A DNA stretch of 64,000 nt from Bacteroidota bacterium (GCA_023391415.1 JAEWAY010000003.1:1-64000); one strand, 5' to 3'; positions 1-8,738 are shown, counted from the first letter of the stretch. Notes: generated from the sequence alone by a model not told the origin. Made by a program: numbers and translations.

Positions 1-242
1 ATAGACTTGATAACAAGGTTCAGGCTATGAATGAATCAGGCAAGAAAAGTGTTATCAAAACCTGGTCTAGAAGATCAATGATTTCACCTGATTTTGTTGG
101 ACATACTTTTGGAGTTCATAATGGTAACAAGTTTATACCAGTTTATGTAACCGAGAACATGGTAGGGCATAAACTTGGTGAATTTGCGCCAACCAGAAAT
201 TTTAGAGGCCACGTTGCTAAAAAAGATAAAGGTAAGAGATAA
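1..242 (+). CDS. rpsS: Ribosomal protein S19, 5' end cut by window edge
   Basis: S19 binds 16S rRNA in the head of the 30S subunit together with S13. The frame is open from base 3 to the stop at 240-242, and the residues upstream of the first internal ATG (position 27) already fit the family. The true start therefore lies outside the window, and the ATG at 27 is not the start. The conserved SRRSMISPDFVGHTF and KLGEFAPTRNFRGH segments are clear. It is the first visible gene of the S10 operon, two bases before rplV. Confidence 0.97.
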   Translation, partial: RLDNKVQAMNESGKKSVIKTWSRRSMISPDFVGHTFGVHNGNKFIPVYVTENMVGHKLGEFAPTRNFRGHVAKKDKGKR

Positions 243-244
243 TT

Positions 245-802
245 ATGGAAGCTGTACAGAAACAAAGAAGGTCAGTCATAAAGAGAAATAGGAAGGAAGC
301 GGAACGTGGTTCTAAAGGAACAGCTGTAGTCGCTAAACTTAAAGATATTCCTACATCTACCAGAAAGATGAGGTTGGTTGTTGATCTTATAAGGGGTGAA
401 AAGATAAATAAGGCTTTGAGTATCCTTAAATATCAACCACAATCCGGTGCCAAAAAGCTTGAAAAATTATTGTTGTCCGCGATCGCTAACTGGCAGGTTG
501 CAAATGAGGAAATAAAGATCGAAGACGCTGATCTTTATGTGAAGGAAATATTTGTTGATGGAGGTAGAATGCTTAAAAGACTAAGACCTGCTCCTCAGGG
601 AAGGGCTTATAGGATCAGAAAGCGTTCAAACCATGTGACATTGGTATTGGATGTAGCTGATGACTTAGGTTTATTGAATTCTTCATTGGCTAATTCTTCG
701 AAAAATGAGGTAGTTGCTGAAGATAAGAAGGAGACAAAAGAATCCGCGTCTAAAAAAACCGCGAAAAAAGCTACTGCAAAAAAATCAACTAATAACGATT
801 AA
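245..802 (+). CDS. rplV: Ribosomal protein L22 with long charged tails
   Basis: L22 lines the polypeptide exit tunnel and binds 23S rRNA. The core (about residues 28-140) carries the family pattern STRKMRLVVDLIRG and the tunnel-loop segment GRMLKRLRPAPQGRAYRI. At 185 residues it is far longer than the usual 110-135. There is a basic leader of about 27 residues and a Lys/Ala/Ser-rich tail of about 40 residues with a KKTAKKATAKK stretch. Such low-complexity tails occur in Bacteroidota r-proteins; their role here is unknown. Confidence 0.97.
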   Translation: MEAVQKQRRSVIKRNRKEAERGSKGTAVVAKLKDIPTSTRKMRLVVDLIRGEKINKALSILKYQPQSGAKKLEKLLLSAIANWQVANEEIKIEDADLYVKEIFVDGGRMLKRLRPAPQGRAYRIRKRSNHVTLVLDVADDLGLLNSSLANSSKNEVVAEDKKETKESASKKTAKKATAKKSTNND

Positions 803-814
803 AGAAATTCTACG

Positions 815-1558
815 ATGGGACAAAAAGTAAACCCTGTTGGTTTCAGGCTTGGAGTAATTAAAGGTTGGGACTCCAACTGGTACGGTGGAAAAAATTTCGC
901 TGATAAATTAATAGAAGACGAAAAAATTCGCAATTACATATACGCGAGAATTCCTAAAGGTGGAATTTCAAAAATCATTATTGAAAGAACGCTTAAGAGA
1001 ATTACTCTAACGGTTAATACAGCTCGTCCGGGTGTTGTCATTGGAAAAGGTGGAGCGGAAGTAGATAAAATTAAGGAAGAGCTTAAGAAAATTACAGGTA
1101 AGGATGTTCAAATCAATATTTTTGAGATCAAAAGACCTGAACTGGACGCGAAATTGGTTGGAGAATCAATCGCTCAACAGTTACAAGCCAGGATTTCTTA
1201 TAGAAGAGCTATGAAGCAGGCTATCGCCTCCACTATGAGAGTCGGAGCTTTGGGCATAAAGGTGAAAGTATCAGGGAGACTTGGTGGAGCTGAAATGGCT
1301 CGGACAGAGCAGTATAAAGAAGGAAGAATTCCTTTGCATACCATTCGTGCCGATATTGACTACGCTATTTCTGAAGCGCTTACTGTTTATGGTAAAATTG
1401 GCATAAAAGTCTGGATTTTTAAAGGTGAAGTATTTGGCAAGAGAGACTTATCTCCAAATGTAGGACTTGCGAGCGCTTCATCCTCATCTGAATCTGGAGT
1501 CGCTTCAGCGGGAAGAAGAGGAAAGAAAGAAACTGTAAGTAGAAAGAAAAGACGTTAG
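815..1558 (+). CDS. rpsC: Ribosomal protein S3
   Basis: S3 sits at the mRNA entry channel of the 30S subunit. The start MGQKVNPVGFRLG is diagnostic. A type II KH domain with the VIGKGG loop lies near residues 75-80, followed by the S3 C-terminal domain (GRLGGAEMARTEQYKEGRIPLHTIRADIDY, broken here by no gap). The last 30 residues form a Ser-rich then Arg/Lys-rich tail that is not part of the fold. It lies between rplV and rplP in the standard order. Confidence 0.98.
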   Translation: MGQKVNPVGFRLGVIKGWDSNWYGGKNFADKLIEDEKIRNYIYARIPKGGISKIIIERTLKRITLTVNTARPGVVIGKGGAEVDKIKEELKKITGKDVQINIFEIKRPELDAKLVGESIAQQLQARISYRRAMKQAIASTMRVGALGIKVKVSGRLGGAEMARTEQYKEGRIPLHTIRADIDYAISEALTVYGKIGIKVWIFKGEVFGKRDLSPNVGLASASSSSESGVASAGRRGKKETVSRKKRR

Positions 1559-1582
1559 TATTGCATTTAATCTAAGGTAAAG

Positions 1583-2002
1583 ATGTTACAGCCGAGAAGG
1601 ACAAAATTTAGAAAGCAACAGAAAGGGAGAGTGAAAGGAATTGCTACTCGTGGTAATTCCATATCTTTCGGTTCTTTTGCTATAAAAAGTCTCGAACCTG
1701 GTTACATAACCAGTAGACAAATAGAAGCTGCTCGTATCGCGATCAGTAGAGCTATGAAAAGAGAAGGGCAGATTTGGATTAGAATATTTCCTGATAAACC
1801 TATCACTAAAAAGCCCGCGGAAGTTCGGATGGGTAAAGGTAAGGGAGCTCCTGAATATTGGGTAGCTGTTGTAAAACCAGGTACGATTCTTTTCGAATCC
1901 GGAGGTGTTTCTAAGGAAATCGCGGAAGAATCTCTTCGATTGGCGGCTCAGAAGTTGCCAGTTAGAACAAAGTTTGTAGTACGGCCCGATTATAAAGGAT
2001 AA
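1583..2002 (+). CDS. rplP: Ribosomal protein L16
   Basis: L16 contacts the A-site tRNA region of the 50S subunit and is needed for late assembly. The start MLQPRRTKFRKQQKGR is typical, as is the segment KPAEVRMGKGKGAPEYWVA. The length of 139 residues is normal. The antisense frame over the same bases is an open shadow without family features. It is followed after five bases by rpmC, as in other S10 operons. Confidence 0.98.
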   Translation: MLQPRRTKFRKQQKGRVKGIATRGNSISFGSFAIKSLEPGYITSRQIEAARIAISRAMKREGQIWIRIFPDKPITKKPAEVRMGKGKGAPEYWVAVVKPGTILFESGGVSKEIAEESLRLAAQKLPVRTKFVVRPDYKG

Positions 2003-2007
2003 ATGCG

Positions 2008-2202
2008 ATGAAGAATTCTGAAATAAATTCACTAAGTCTGGAAGACCTTAAAGAAAGAATTAAGGCGGAGGAGGATAATCTGTTACGTTTAAAGTTTGCT
2101 CATGGGATTTCCCCAATTGAGAATCCAATGAAAATAAGAGCCTCCAGAAAACTGATTGCCAGATTAAAGACTCAGTTTAATTCCAAATCTGCGAACGCTT
2201 AA
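2008..2202 (+). CDS. rpmC: Ribosomal protein L29
   Basis: L29 is a small helical-hairpin protein near the exit tunnel, next to L23. It has 64 residues with the usual pattern: an N-terminal acidic helix containing LKERIKAEEDNLLRLKFAHG, then NPMKIRASRKLIARLKT. Its place between rplP and rpsQ supports the call. Confidence 0.96.
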   Translation: MKNSEINSLSLEDLKERIKAEEDNLLRLKFAHGISPIENPMKIRASRKLIARLKTQFNSKSANA

Positions 2203-2215
2203 TCTTTAAGGAATA

Positions 2216-2473
2216 ATGGAGACAAGAAATTTAAGAAAAGAAAGAATAGGAAGGGTTGTAAGTAATAAAATGACTAAATCTATTACCGTTTTGGTCGAAA
2301 GAAAAGTAAAGCACCCTATCTATGGAAAGTTTGTATCCAGATCAAAGAAGTTAATGGCTCATGATGAAGCTAATGACTGTGGTATCGGAGATTTGGTTAA
2401 AATAATGGAAACTCGTCCAACAAGCAAGAATAAGCGTTGGAGATTAGTAGAAATCTTAGAAAGAGCTAAATAA
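2216..2473 (+). CDS. rpsQ: Ribosomal protein S17
   Basis: S17 is an OB-fold 16S rRNA-binding protein of the 30S body. It has 85 residues with the family core RIGRVVSNKMTKSITV and HPIYGKFVSRSKKLMAHDE, and the C-terminal ETRPTSKNKRWRLVEI. It lies two bases before rplN. Confidence 0.97.
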   Translation: METRNLRKERIGRVVSNKMTKSITVLVERKVKHPIYGKFVSRSKKLMAHDEANDCGIGDLVKIMETRPTSKNKRWRLVEILERAK

Positions 2474-2475
2474 TT

Positions 2476-2844
2476 ATGATTAGGCAGGAATCAAGACTTA
2501 ATGTTGCTGACAATAGCGGAGCTAAAGAAGTTTTAGTGATTAGAGTTCTTGGTGGAACCGGAAGAAAATCCGCTTCCATTGGAGATAAAGTTATTGTAAC
2601 TGTTAAATCAGCTCTTTCTTCAAGTAATATGAAAAAAGGAACTGTTTCGAGAGCGGTTATCGTCAGAACTAAAAAAGAAGTTAGAAGAGCGGATGGATCG
2701 TATATTCGCTTTGGCGATAACGCGGTTGTTCTTCTTAACGCGAATGACGAACCCAGAGGTACTCGTATTTTTGGACCAGTAGCCCGAGAGTTGAGAGAAA
2801 AACAGTTTATGAAAATAGTATCGTTGGCCCCTGAAGTTTTGTAA
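2476..2844 (+). CDS. rplN: Ribosomal protein L14
   Basis: L14 lies on the 50S subunit face and forms an intersubunit bridge. Its length, 122 residues, is exactly typical. It begins MIRQESRLNVADNSGAKE and contains the diagnostic RADGSYIRFGDNAVVLLN and GTRIFGPVARELRE segments. Confidence 0.98.
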   Translation: MIRQESRLNVADNSGAKEVLVIRVLGGTGRKSASIGDKVIVTVKSALSSSNMKKGTVSRAVIVRTKKEVRRADGSYIRFGDNAVVLLNANDEPRGTRIFGPVARELREKQFMKIVSLAPEVL

Positions 2845-2848
2845 GATT

Positions 2849-3196
2849 ATGGATAGGAAAAATAATAAGCAGCCAAAATTGCATATAAAGAAAGGAGATA
2901 CTGTTAAAGTAATTTCTGGTGATCATAAAGAAAAGACCGGTAAAATTCTTTCTGTAGATACTGAAAAGAAGAGGGCTATTGTTGAAGGTCTGAACATCGT
3001 TTCAAGGCATATTAAACCTTCCGCTACGAATCCTAATGGCGGTATCAAACAATTTGAAGCACCCATTCATATCAGTAATCTTATGTTGGTTGATCCGGCG
3101 ACCGGAAATCCAACTAAAACTGGTAGAAAGCTGAATTCAAAAGGTAAATTAACCAGATATTCAAAAAAATCAGGGGAGATTATAAATAATGGCTAA
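2849..3196 (+). CDS. rplX: Ribosomal protein L24
   Basis: L24 starts 50S assembly by binding 23S rRNA domain I. The KOW motif lies near residues 16-45 (KGDTVKVISGDHKEKTGKIL). The rest (GLNIVSRHIKPS and HISNLMLVDPATG) fits the family. Its last codons overlap the start of rplE by eight bases, which suggests coupled translation. Confidence 0.97.
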   Translation: MDRKNNKQPKLHIKKGDTVKVISGDHKEKTGKILSVDTEKKRAIVEGLNIVSRHIKPSATNPNGGIKQFEAPIHISNLMLVDPATGNPTKTGRKLNSKGKLTRYSKKSGEIINNG

Positions 3197-3746
3197 TCCA
3201 AGGCTAAAAGATAAATATTCAAAGGAAATAGTATCCGCGCTAAGGGAGAAATTTCAGTATAAGTCTGTTATGCAGGTTCCTAGGGTAACAAAGATTGTTA
3301 TCAATAAAGGTATTGGAGCCGCGGTTTCTGACAAGAAACTAGTTGATGTCGGGGTAGAGGAACTTACTCAGATTTCCGGACAAAAAGCTGTATCGACCAT
3401 ATCTAAAAACGCTATTTCGAATTTTAAGTTGCGTGAAAATATGCCGATTGGCGCGAAAGTAACTTTGAGAGGAGACAGGATGTATGAATTCTTTGACAGG
3501 TTAATAACCGTGGCGCTTCCAAGAGTAAGAGATTTTAGAGGTATCAACGATAAAGGGTTTGATGGGAGAGGAAACTATACCTTGGGGGTAAAGGAGCAAA
3601 TCATATTTCCAGAGATCAGTATTGATAAAGTAGCGAAAATATCGGGTATGGATATCACCTTTGTTACTACGGCGTCTACTGATGAGGAAAGTCTTGAGTT
3701 ATTAAAGGCATTTGGAATGCCATTCGCAAATCAGAAAAAATCTTAA
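3189..3746 (+). CDS. rplE: Ribosomal protein L5
   Basis: L5 binds 5S rRNA and contacts P-site tRNA. It has 185 residues with the patterns VMQVPRVTKIVINKGIG, LRENMPIGAKVTLRG and PRVRDFRGINDKGFDGRGN. The ATG lies inside the end of rplX (eight-base overlap). Confidence 0.98.
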   Translation: MANPRLKDKYSKEIVSALREKFQYKSVMQVPRVTKIVINKGIGAAVSDKKLVDVGVEELTQISGQKAVSTISKNAISNFKLRENMPIGAKVTLRGDRMYEFFDRLITVALPRVRDFRGINDKGFDGRGNYTLGVKEQIIFPEISIDKVAKISGMDITFVTTASTDEESLELLKAFGMPFANQKKS

Positions 3747-3749
3747 GTT

Positions 3750-4019
3750 ATGGCTAAGGAATCTGTAAAAGCTAGAGAAAGAAAAAGAATAGCTACAGTA
3801 GCTAAATATGCTGAAAAAAGGGCTGCTTTGAAGGCGGCTGGTGATTACGAAGCTTTGGATAAGCTACCTAAAAACGCTTCTCCGGTTCGAATCCATAATA
3901 GATGTAAGTTGACCGGGAGACCTAAAGGTTATATGAGAAAATTTGGAATTTCCAGGGTTACTTTCAGAGATTTGGCGTCTGCTGGTAAAATTCCAGGTGT
4001 GACAAAGGCGAGCTGGTAA
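3750..4019 (+). CDS. rpsN: Ribosomal protein S14, zinc-free form
   Basis: S14 is a 30S head protein. At 89 residues with a single Cys (in HNRCKLTGRPKGY) it is the long form without the CxxC zinc site. The C-terminal segment FGISRVTFRDLASAGKIPGV is diagnostic. A 100-base gap follows, holding a probable internal promoter. Confidence 0.97.
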   Translation: MAKESVKARERKRIATVAKYAEKRAALKAAGDYEALDKLPKNASPVRIHNRCKLTGRPKGYMRKFGISRVTFRDLASAGKIPGVTKASW

Positions 4020-4057
4020 TAAAATTAGAATTATTTTTTATTTAGAAAATAAGTTCT

Positions 4058-4065
4058 TAGCTTTG
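4058..4065 (+). promoter_or_regulatory. Internal promoter -7 box upstream of rpsH
   Basis: The sequence TAGCTTTG matches the Bacteroidota -7 consensus TAnnTTTG exactly. It sits in the only sizeable gap of the ribosomal operon (4020-4119). A small hairpin AGCCC-N6-GGGCT (4067-4082) begins at the expected transcription start. This suggests that rpsH and the genes after it can be transcribed separately, with a short structured leader. No clear -33 box was assigned. Confidence 0.55.
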
Positions 4066-4119
4066 CAGCCCGCTTTTGGGCTTTGATTTTGATAATGACG
4101 GTATAAATAATATAAGAAA

Positions 4120-4518
4120 ATGACGGATCCGGTAGCAGATTTTTTAACAAGGTTAAGGAATGCAATGAAAGCCAATCATAGGATTGTTGAAATTCCAGCT
4201 TCTAACCTGAAGAAGGAAATTACCAAAGTTCTTTTTGATAAAGGATACATTCTTAACTATAAATTTGAGGATTCTGATAATAATCAGGGAAGTATTAAAA
4301 TAGCTTTGAAATACAATCCTGTTACGAAAGAGTCAGCTATCACAAAACTTGAAAGAGTTAGTTCTCCTGGATTGAGAAAATATGTTCAGGCTGACGCTCT
4401 TCCCAGAGTTCTTAATGGTTTAGGTGTCGCTATTTTAAGTACATCTAAAGGTGTTATGACTGATAAGGAGGCGAAACAGCTTAATATCGGTGGGGAAGTA
4501 ATGTGTTATGTTTATTAA
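4120..4518 (+). CDS. rpsH: Ribosomal protein S8
   Basis: S8 binds the central domain of 16S rRNA; in enterobacteria it also represses the spc operon. It has 132 residues, starts MTDPVADFLTRLRNAMKA, and ends with the typical GVMTDKEAKQLNIGGEVMCYVY pattern (split here by Lys-Glu-Ala). It is the first gene after the predicted internal promoter. Confidence 0.97.
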   Translation: MTDPVADFLTRLRNAMKANHRIVEIPASNLKKEITKVLFDKGYILNYKFEDSDNNQGSIKIALKYNPVTKESAITKLERVSSPGLRKYVQADALPRVLNGLGVAILSTSKGVMTDKEAKQLNIGGEVMCYVY

Positions 4519-4540
4519 TTAAAGAAGATATCAAAAGGGT

Positions 4541-5095
4541 ATGTCAAGAATAGGAAAAAAGCCGATTACCTTACCATCTCAAGTAGAAGTTTCTGTTTCT
4601 TCTAGAAATGAGGTTGTTGTAAAAGGTCCTAAGGGAACACTGACACAAGCGGTTGATCCTGATATAAAAGTCTCTGTTGAAGGAAATTCTCTCTTGATAG
4701 AGAGGCCCACTGAACAGAAGAGACACAAATCACTTCATGGACTTTATAGGTCATTGATTAACAATATGATTGTTGGCGTAAATCAGGGATATAAAACAGA
4801 GCTTGAATTGGTTGGTGTTGGTTACAAAGCTACAGCCAACGGCCAGGTGCTTGAACTAAGTTTGGGATATTCCCATAATATTTTTCTCGCTTTACCTAAG
4901 GAAGTTTCTGTTAGCGCTGTTACTGATAAAGGTAAAAATCCTATCGTTACTCTTGAAGGTATTGATAAGCAACTTGTAGGCCAGGTTGCTGCTAAAATCA
5001 GATCGCTTCGTAAAGTTGAGCCATACAAAGGTAAAGGTGTGCGGTTTGTTAATGAAGTTGTTAGACGTAAGGCGGGTAAGACTGCCGCTAAATAA
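4541..5095 (+). CDS. rplF: Ribosomal protein L6
   Basis: L6 lies near the factor-binding site of the 50S subunit. It has 184 residues with two repeated L6 domains. It starts MSRIGKKPITLPSQVEV, has GLYRSLINNMIVGV in the middle and KVEPYKGKGVRF near the end. An open antisense frame over its 3' half is a shadow. Confidence 0.98.
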   Translation: MSRIGKKPITLPSQVEVSVSSRNEVVVKGPKGTLTQAVDPDIKVSVEGNSLLIERPTEQKRHKSLHGLYRSLINNMIVGVNQGYKTELELVGVGYKATANGQVLELSLGYSHNIFLALPKEVSVSAVTDKGKNPIVTLEGIDKQLVGQVAAKIRSLRKVEPYKGKGVRFVNEVVRRKAGKTAAK

Positions 5096-5105
5096 TAGTT
5101 GAAAG

Positions 5106-5456
5106 ATGGCAACAAAAAAGGATCTTAGAAGACTTAGAATTAGAAGAGGAATTAGAAAGAAAATTTCTGGCTCTACTTCCGTACCAAGACTATCTGTTTT
5201 TAGAAGTAATACTGGAATTTACGCCCAATTAATAGATGATTTGAAAGGATTTACCTTGGTAAGCGCTTCATCTCAAGAGTTGGGTTCCACTTCTGGAACA
5301 AAAGTAGAATTATCAAAAGTAGTTGGACAAAAATTAGCGGAGAAAGCTCTTGCTAAAGGTATTAGTCAGGTTGTATTTGACCGGGGCGGCTACTTATATC
5401 ATGGAAGAGTTAAAGCTTTGGCAGATGGTGCCAGAGAAGGTGGATTAAAGTTTTAA
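5106..5456 (+). CDS. rplR: Ribosomal protein L18
   Basis: L18 binds 5S rRNA with L5 and L25. It has 116 residues with an N-terminal basic tail and the family motifs RLSVFRSNTGIYAQLIDD, VFDRGGYLYHGRVKALADGAREGGL (the last runs to the C-terminus). Confidence 0.97.
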   Translation: MATKKDLRRLRIRRGIRKKISGSTSVPRLSVFRSNTGIYAQLIDDLKGFTLVSASSQELGSTSGTKVELSKVVGQKLAEKALAKGISQVVFDRGGYLYHGRVKALADGAREGGLKF

Positions 5457-5461
5457 TTATT

Positions 5462-5980
5462 ATGGCTCAGGTAAATATTCGTTCTGTCAAAGCTAGTGAA
5501 ATCGACTTAAAAGAAAGAGTAGTCGCGATTCAAAGAGTAGCTAAAGTAGTTAAGGGGGGGAGAAGGTTTAGTTTTTCCGCTATTGTCGTAGTGGGAGATG
5601 GAAATGGGGTTGTTGGTTATGGATTAGGTAAAGCTAATGAAGTAACTGACGCTATTACCAAAGGTGTGGATGACGCAAAGAAAAACTTGATAAAAGTACC
5701 TGTACTAAAAGGAACGTTGCCTCACGCGACAATCGGAAAATATAGCGGAGGCCTTGTTCTTCTTAAGCCAGCCGCTCCTGGTACAGGAGTTCTCGCTGGT
5801 GGAGCTATGCGTGCGGTTTTGGAGAGCGCGGGCATTAAGGATGTACTAGCTAAATCTAGGGGTTCTTCTAATCCTCATAACGTAGTTAAAGCTACATTCG
5901 ACGCTCTTATTAAAATGAGAGCGCCTCATACTGTAGCGCAACAGCGTGGTATCGCTTTATCTAAAGTTTTTAATGGTTAA
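5462..5980 (+). CDS. rpsE: Ribosomal protein S5
   Basis: S5 contributes to translational accuracy and mRNA unwinding in the 30S subunit. It has 172 residues: an N-terminal dsRNA-binding-like S5 domain (RVAKVVKGGRRFSFSAIVVV, GDGNGVVGYGLGKANEV) and the C-terminal S5 domain (LAGGAMRAVLESAGIKDVLAKSRG). Its stop codon shares a base with an ATG six bases before the preferred rpmD start. Confidence 0.98.
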   Translation: MAQVNIRSVKASEIDLKERVVAIQRVAKVVKGGRRFSFSAIVVVGDGNGVVGYGLGKANEVTDAITKGVDDAKKNLIKVPVLKGTLPHATIGKYSGGLVLLKPAAPGTGVLAGGAMRAVLESAGIKDVLAKSRGSSNPHNVVKATFDALIKMRAPHTVAQQRGIALSKVFNG

Positions 5981-5985
5981 TGAAA

Positions 5986-6165
5986 ATGGCTAAAGTAAAA
6001 ATTACTCAGGTTAGAAGTACGATTGATCGTCCGGAATCTCAGAAAAGAACCATTGTCGCTTTAGGTTTGGGACGTATTAATAAAAGTGTTGTAGTTGAGA
6101 ATACCCCTCAAATTGCGGGTATGGTTAAAAAAGTAAATCATTTAGTTGTTGTAACTGAAGCATAA
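5986..6165 (+). CDS. rpmD: Ribosomal protein L30
   Basis: L30 is a small 50S protein. I chose the ATG at 5986, giving MAKVKITQVRSTIDRPESQK, because family members begin this way; an in-frame ATG at 5980 would add Met-Lys. The segments TIVALGLGRINKSVV and MVKKVNHLV are diagnostic. The product has 59 residues. Confidence 0.95.
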   Translation: MAKVKITQVRSTIDRPESQKRTIVALGLGRINKSVVVENTPQIAGMVKKVNHLVVVTEA

Positions 6166-6166
6166 A

Positions 6167-6613
6167 ATGAAATTAAGTAATTTAAAGCCAGCAACGGGAG
6201 CTATTAAAGCTTCAAAAAGAGTGGGTAGGGGACCTGGTTCAGGAATGGGCGGTACCAGTACAAGAGGACATAAAGGAGCAAAGTCAAGATCTGGCTATTC
6301 CAAAAAACTTGGATTTGAAGGTGGCCAGATGCCATTGCAAAGACGTATCCCTAAATTTGGATTTAAAAATCCTTCCAAGGTATACTTTAAGTCTATAAAC
6401 CTTGATACGTTAGCTGATTTAGTGGAAAAAACTTCCGCGAAGATTGTTGACATTGAGTTACTGCTTGCCAATGGTCTTGTAAGCAAGAATGATAAGGTTA
6501 AGGTTTTAGGTAGAGGTGAACTTAAAGTAGGAGTTGAAGTTAAGGCAAACGGATTTTCTGAGTCAGCGAAAAAAGCGATTGAAGCTGTAGGTGGAAAATT
6601 TTCAATAATATAA
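6167..6613 (+). CDS. rplO: Ribosomal protein L15
   Basis: L15 is a late-assembly 50S protein. It has 148 residues and starts MKLSNLKPATGAIKASKRVG. It contains the Gly/Arg-rich segment RGPGSGMGGTSTRGHKGAKS and then FEGGQMPLQRRIPKFGF. It begins two bases after rpmD and precedes secY. Confidence 0.98.
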   Translation: MKLSNLKPATGAIKASKRVGRGPGSGMGGTSTRGHKGAKSRSGYSKKLGFEGGQMPLQRRIPKFGFKNPSKVYFKSINLDTLADLVEKTSAKIVDIELLLANGLVSKNDKVKVLGRGELKVGVEVKANGFSESAKKAIEAVGGKFSII

Positions 6614-6617
6614 GTTG

Positions 6618-7943
6618 ATGAAGAAGTTTGTTCAAACAATTAAGAATATTTTTTCGATCGAGGATCTTAGAATTCGGATTATAAATACAATTGGTTTTCT
6701 TATAATTTTCCGATTGGGATCTTATATTGTATTACCAGGAGTTGATCCGAGATCTTTAGATGAAGGAATAGCGACTCAAGGAATACTAGGCTTTATCGAT
6801 ACTTTTGTTGGAGGAGCGTTTAGCAACCTTTCAATATTCGCTTTAGGTATTATGCCTTATATTTCGGCGTCGATTGTTTTGCAACTTCTGACATTTGCTG
6901 TACCTTATTTCCAAAAATTACAAAAGGAAGGGGAGTCCGGACGGAAGAAAATCAATCAGATTACTCGCTGGTTAACTATTGTGATAACCGCGGCGCAGTC
7001 TATTGGCTACATTCAAGGGCTTGTCGATCCTAAAATGTTGTTTCCAGGTATCAGTATGGGTACTTTTACCATCTGGTCAGTATTTGTTCTCACGGCGGGC
7101 ACCATGTTTACTATGTGGCTGGGAGAAAAAATTACGGAAAAAGGTATTGGTAATGGTATCTCCATGTTGATTATGATTGGGATTATATCTCGTTTTCCTG
7201 AGGCGATTATTCAGGAAGGCTACGATAAGGGTCTGTCCAATTCCTTGTTCTTTATAATCGAATTACTGGTACTGTTTTTCGTAGTAATGGGTGTAGTCGC
7301 TCTTACCCAGGCTACCAGGCAGATACCTGTCCAATACGCTAAACAAGTGGTAGGTAATAAGGTTTATGGTGGACAAAGACAGTATATTCCATTAAAAGTG
7401 ATCGCGGCGGGTGTTATGCCGATCATTTTTGCTCAATCGATAATGTTTCTACCTGCTTTAGCCGCGGGGCTTTTTAAGGATTCCAGCGATTTGGCGAATA
7501 CGATTGGTACTGTTTTCTCTGACTTTACGTCTTGGCAGTATAATCTTGTATTCGCTTTAATGATTATCATTTTCACCTTCTTTTATACTGCGCTTACTGT
7601 TAATCCTAACCAGATTTCAGATGATATGAAAAGAAATGGTGGATTTATTCCTGGTGTAAAGCCAGGAAAGGATACATCCGAGTTTATAGATGGTGTTTTA
7701 TCCAAGATTACATTGCCTGGCGCCATATTTCTCGCCCTTGTCGCTATACTTCCTGCTATAGCGAGTAAGGCTGGAGTTTCCAGAGAGTTTTCTTATTTCT
7801 TTGGTGGTACTTCTCTATTAATTATGGTTGGAGTAGTCCTTGATACTCTTCAACAGATTAATAGTTACTTACTAATGAGACATTATGAAGGCATGATGAA
7901 ATCAAACAAGTTGCGCGAAAGGTCTGGTATCCCAATTTCTTAG
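6618..7943 (+). CDS. secY: Protein translocase subunit SecY
   Basis: SecY is the channel subunit of the SecYEG translocon in the inner membrane. It has 441 residues with about ten hydrophobic segments. Conserved parts include FRLGSYIVLPGVDP, the plug-side stretch LGFIDTFVGGAFSNLSIFALGIMPYI (interrupted in this note at no point beyond the family pattern), GESGRKKINQITRW, and GGFIPGVKPG in the cytosolic loop. The ATG at 6618 is preferred over a TTG one codon earlier. Confidence 0.97.
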   Translation: MKKFVQTIKNIFSIEDLRIRIINTIGFLIIFRLGSYIVLPGVDPRSLDEGIATQGILGFIDTFVGGAFSNLSIFALGIMPYISASIVLQLLTFAVPYFQKLQKEGESGRKKINQITRWLTIVITAAQSIGYIQGLVDPKMLFPGISMGTFTIWSVFVLTAGTMFTMWLGEKITEKGIGNGISMLIMIGIISRFPEAIIQEGYDKGLSNSLFFIIELLVLFFVVMGVVALTQATRQIPVQYAKQVVGNKVYGGQRQYIPLKVIAAGVMPIIFAQSIMFLPALAAGLFKDSSDLANTIGTVFSDFTSWQYNLVFALMIIIFTFFYTALTVNPNQISDDMKRNGGFIPGVKPGKDTSEFIDGVLSKITLPGAIFLALVAILPAIASKAGVSREFSYFFGGTSLLIMVGVVLDTLQQINSYLLMRHYEGMMKSNKLRERSGIPIS

Positions 7944-7961
7944 TATTGAGGTTTTGTGAAG

Positions 7962-8738
7962 ATGATCTTTTATAAAACTGATGAGGAAATTGAAATAATC
8001 AGAGAAGGCGCGGTCATACTAGGAAAAGCTCATGCCGAAGTAGCGAAAGCTATTCGGCCTGGTATTACAACAAAATTCCTCGATTCTATAGCTTTTGACT
8101 ATATAAAGAGTAACTTCGCGGAACCTTCTTTTAAAGGATATAATGGTTTCCCAGCTTCTTTGTGTATTTCGGTTAATGAGCAGGTTGTTCATGGAATTCC
8201 AGGATCTTATACTTTGAAGGAAGGGGATATTGTTTCGATTGATTGTGGTGTTTTTTATAAGGGTTTGCATAGTGATAGCGCCTATACGTATCCGGTAGGA
8301 GAAATTGACGAGTTGACTAAACGTTTGCTTATTGTCACGAAAGAATCTTTATATAGGGCGATTGATAACGCGGTTGTAGGAAATAGAGTTGGAGATATTG
8401 CTTTCGCTGTTCAGTCCCATTCTGAAAAATCAGGCTTTTCTATTGTCAGAGAGCTTGTAGGGCATGGAGTAGGAAGATCCTTGCATGAAGGGCCTGAGGT
8501 GCCTAATTATGGGAAGAGGGGGAAGGGGATCAAGTTGGAAGAAGGTATGGTATTGGCCATTGAACCTATGGTTAATCAGGGAAAGAAGAATATTGTCCAG
8601 GAGAGCGATGGTTGGACAATACGTACCGCGGATAGAAAAGCGTCCGCTCATTTTGAACATACCGTCGCTATAGGCAGGGATAAAGCTGATATTCTTACGA
8701 CATTCGAATATATAGAAGAAGTAATTAAAGGATTTTAA
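7962..8738 (+). CDS. map: Type I methionine aminopeptidase
   Basis: It removes the initiator Met from new proteins. The five metal ligands are visible: the Asp of VSIDCGVFYKG, the Asp of HSDSAYTYPVG, the His of GHGVGRSLHEGPEVPNYG, the Glu of LAIEPMV and the Glu of HFEHTVAIG. The ATG at 7962 (MIFYKTDEEIEIIREGA) matches relatives better than a GTG two codons upstream. Its position after secY is standard. The stop overlaps infA by one base. Confidence 0.96.
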   Translation: MIFYKTDEEIEIIREGAVILGKAHAEVAKAIRPGITTKFLDSIAFDYIKSNFAEPSFKGYNGFPASLCISVNEQVVHGIPGSYTLKEGDIVSIDCGVFYKGLHSDSAYTYPVGEIDELTKRLLIVTKESLYRAIDNAVVGNRVGDIAFAVQSHSEKSGFSIVRELVGHGVGRSLHEGPEVPNYGKRGKGIKLEEGMVLAIEPMVNQGKKNIVQESDGWTIRTADRKASAHFEHTVAIGRDKADILTTFEYIEEVIKGF

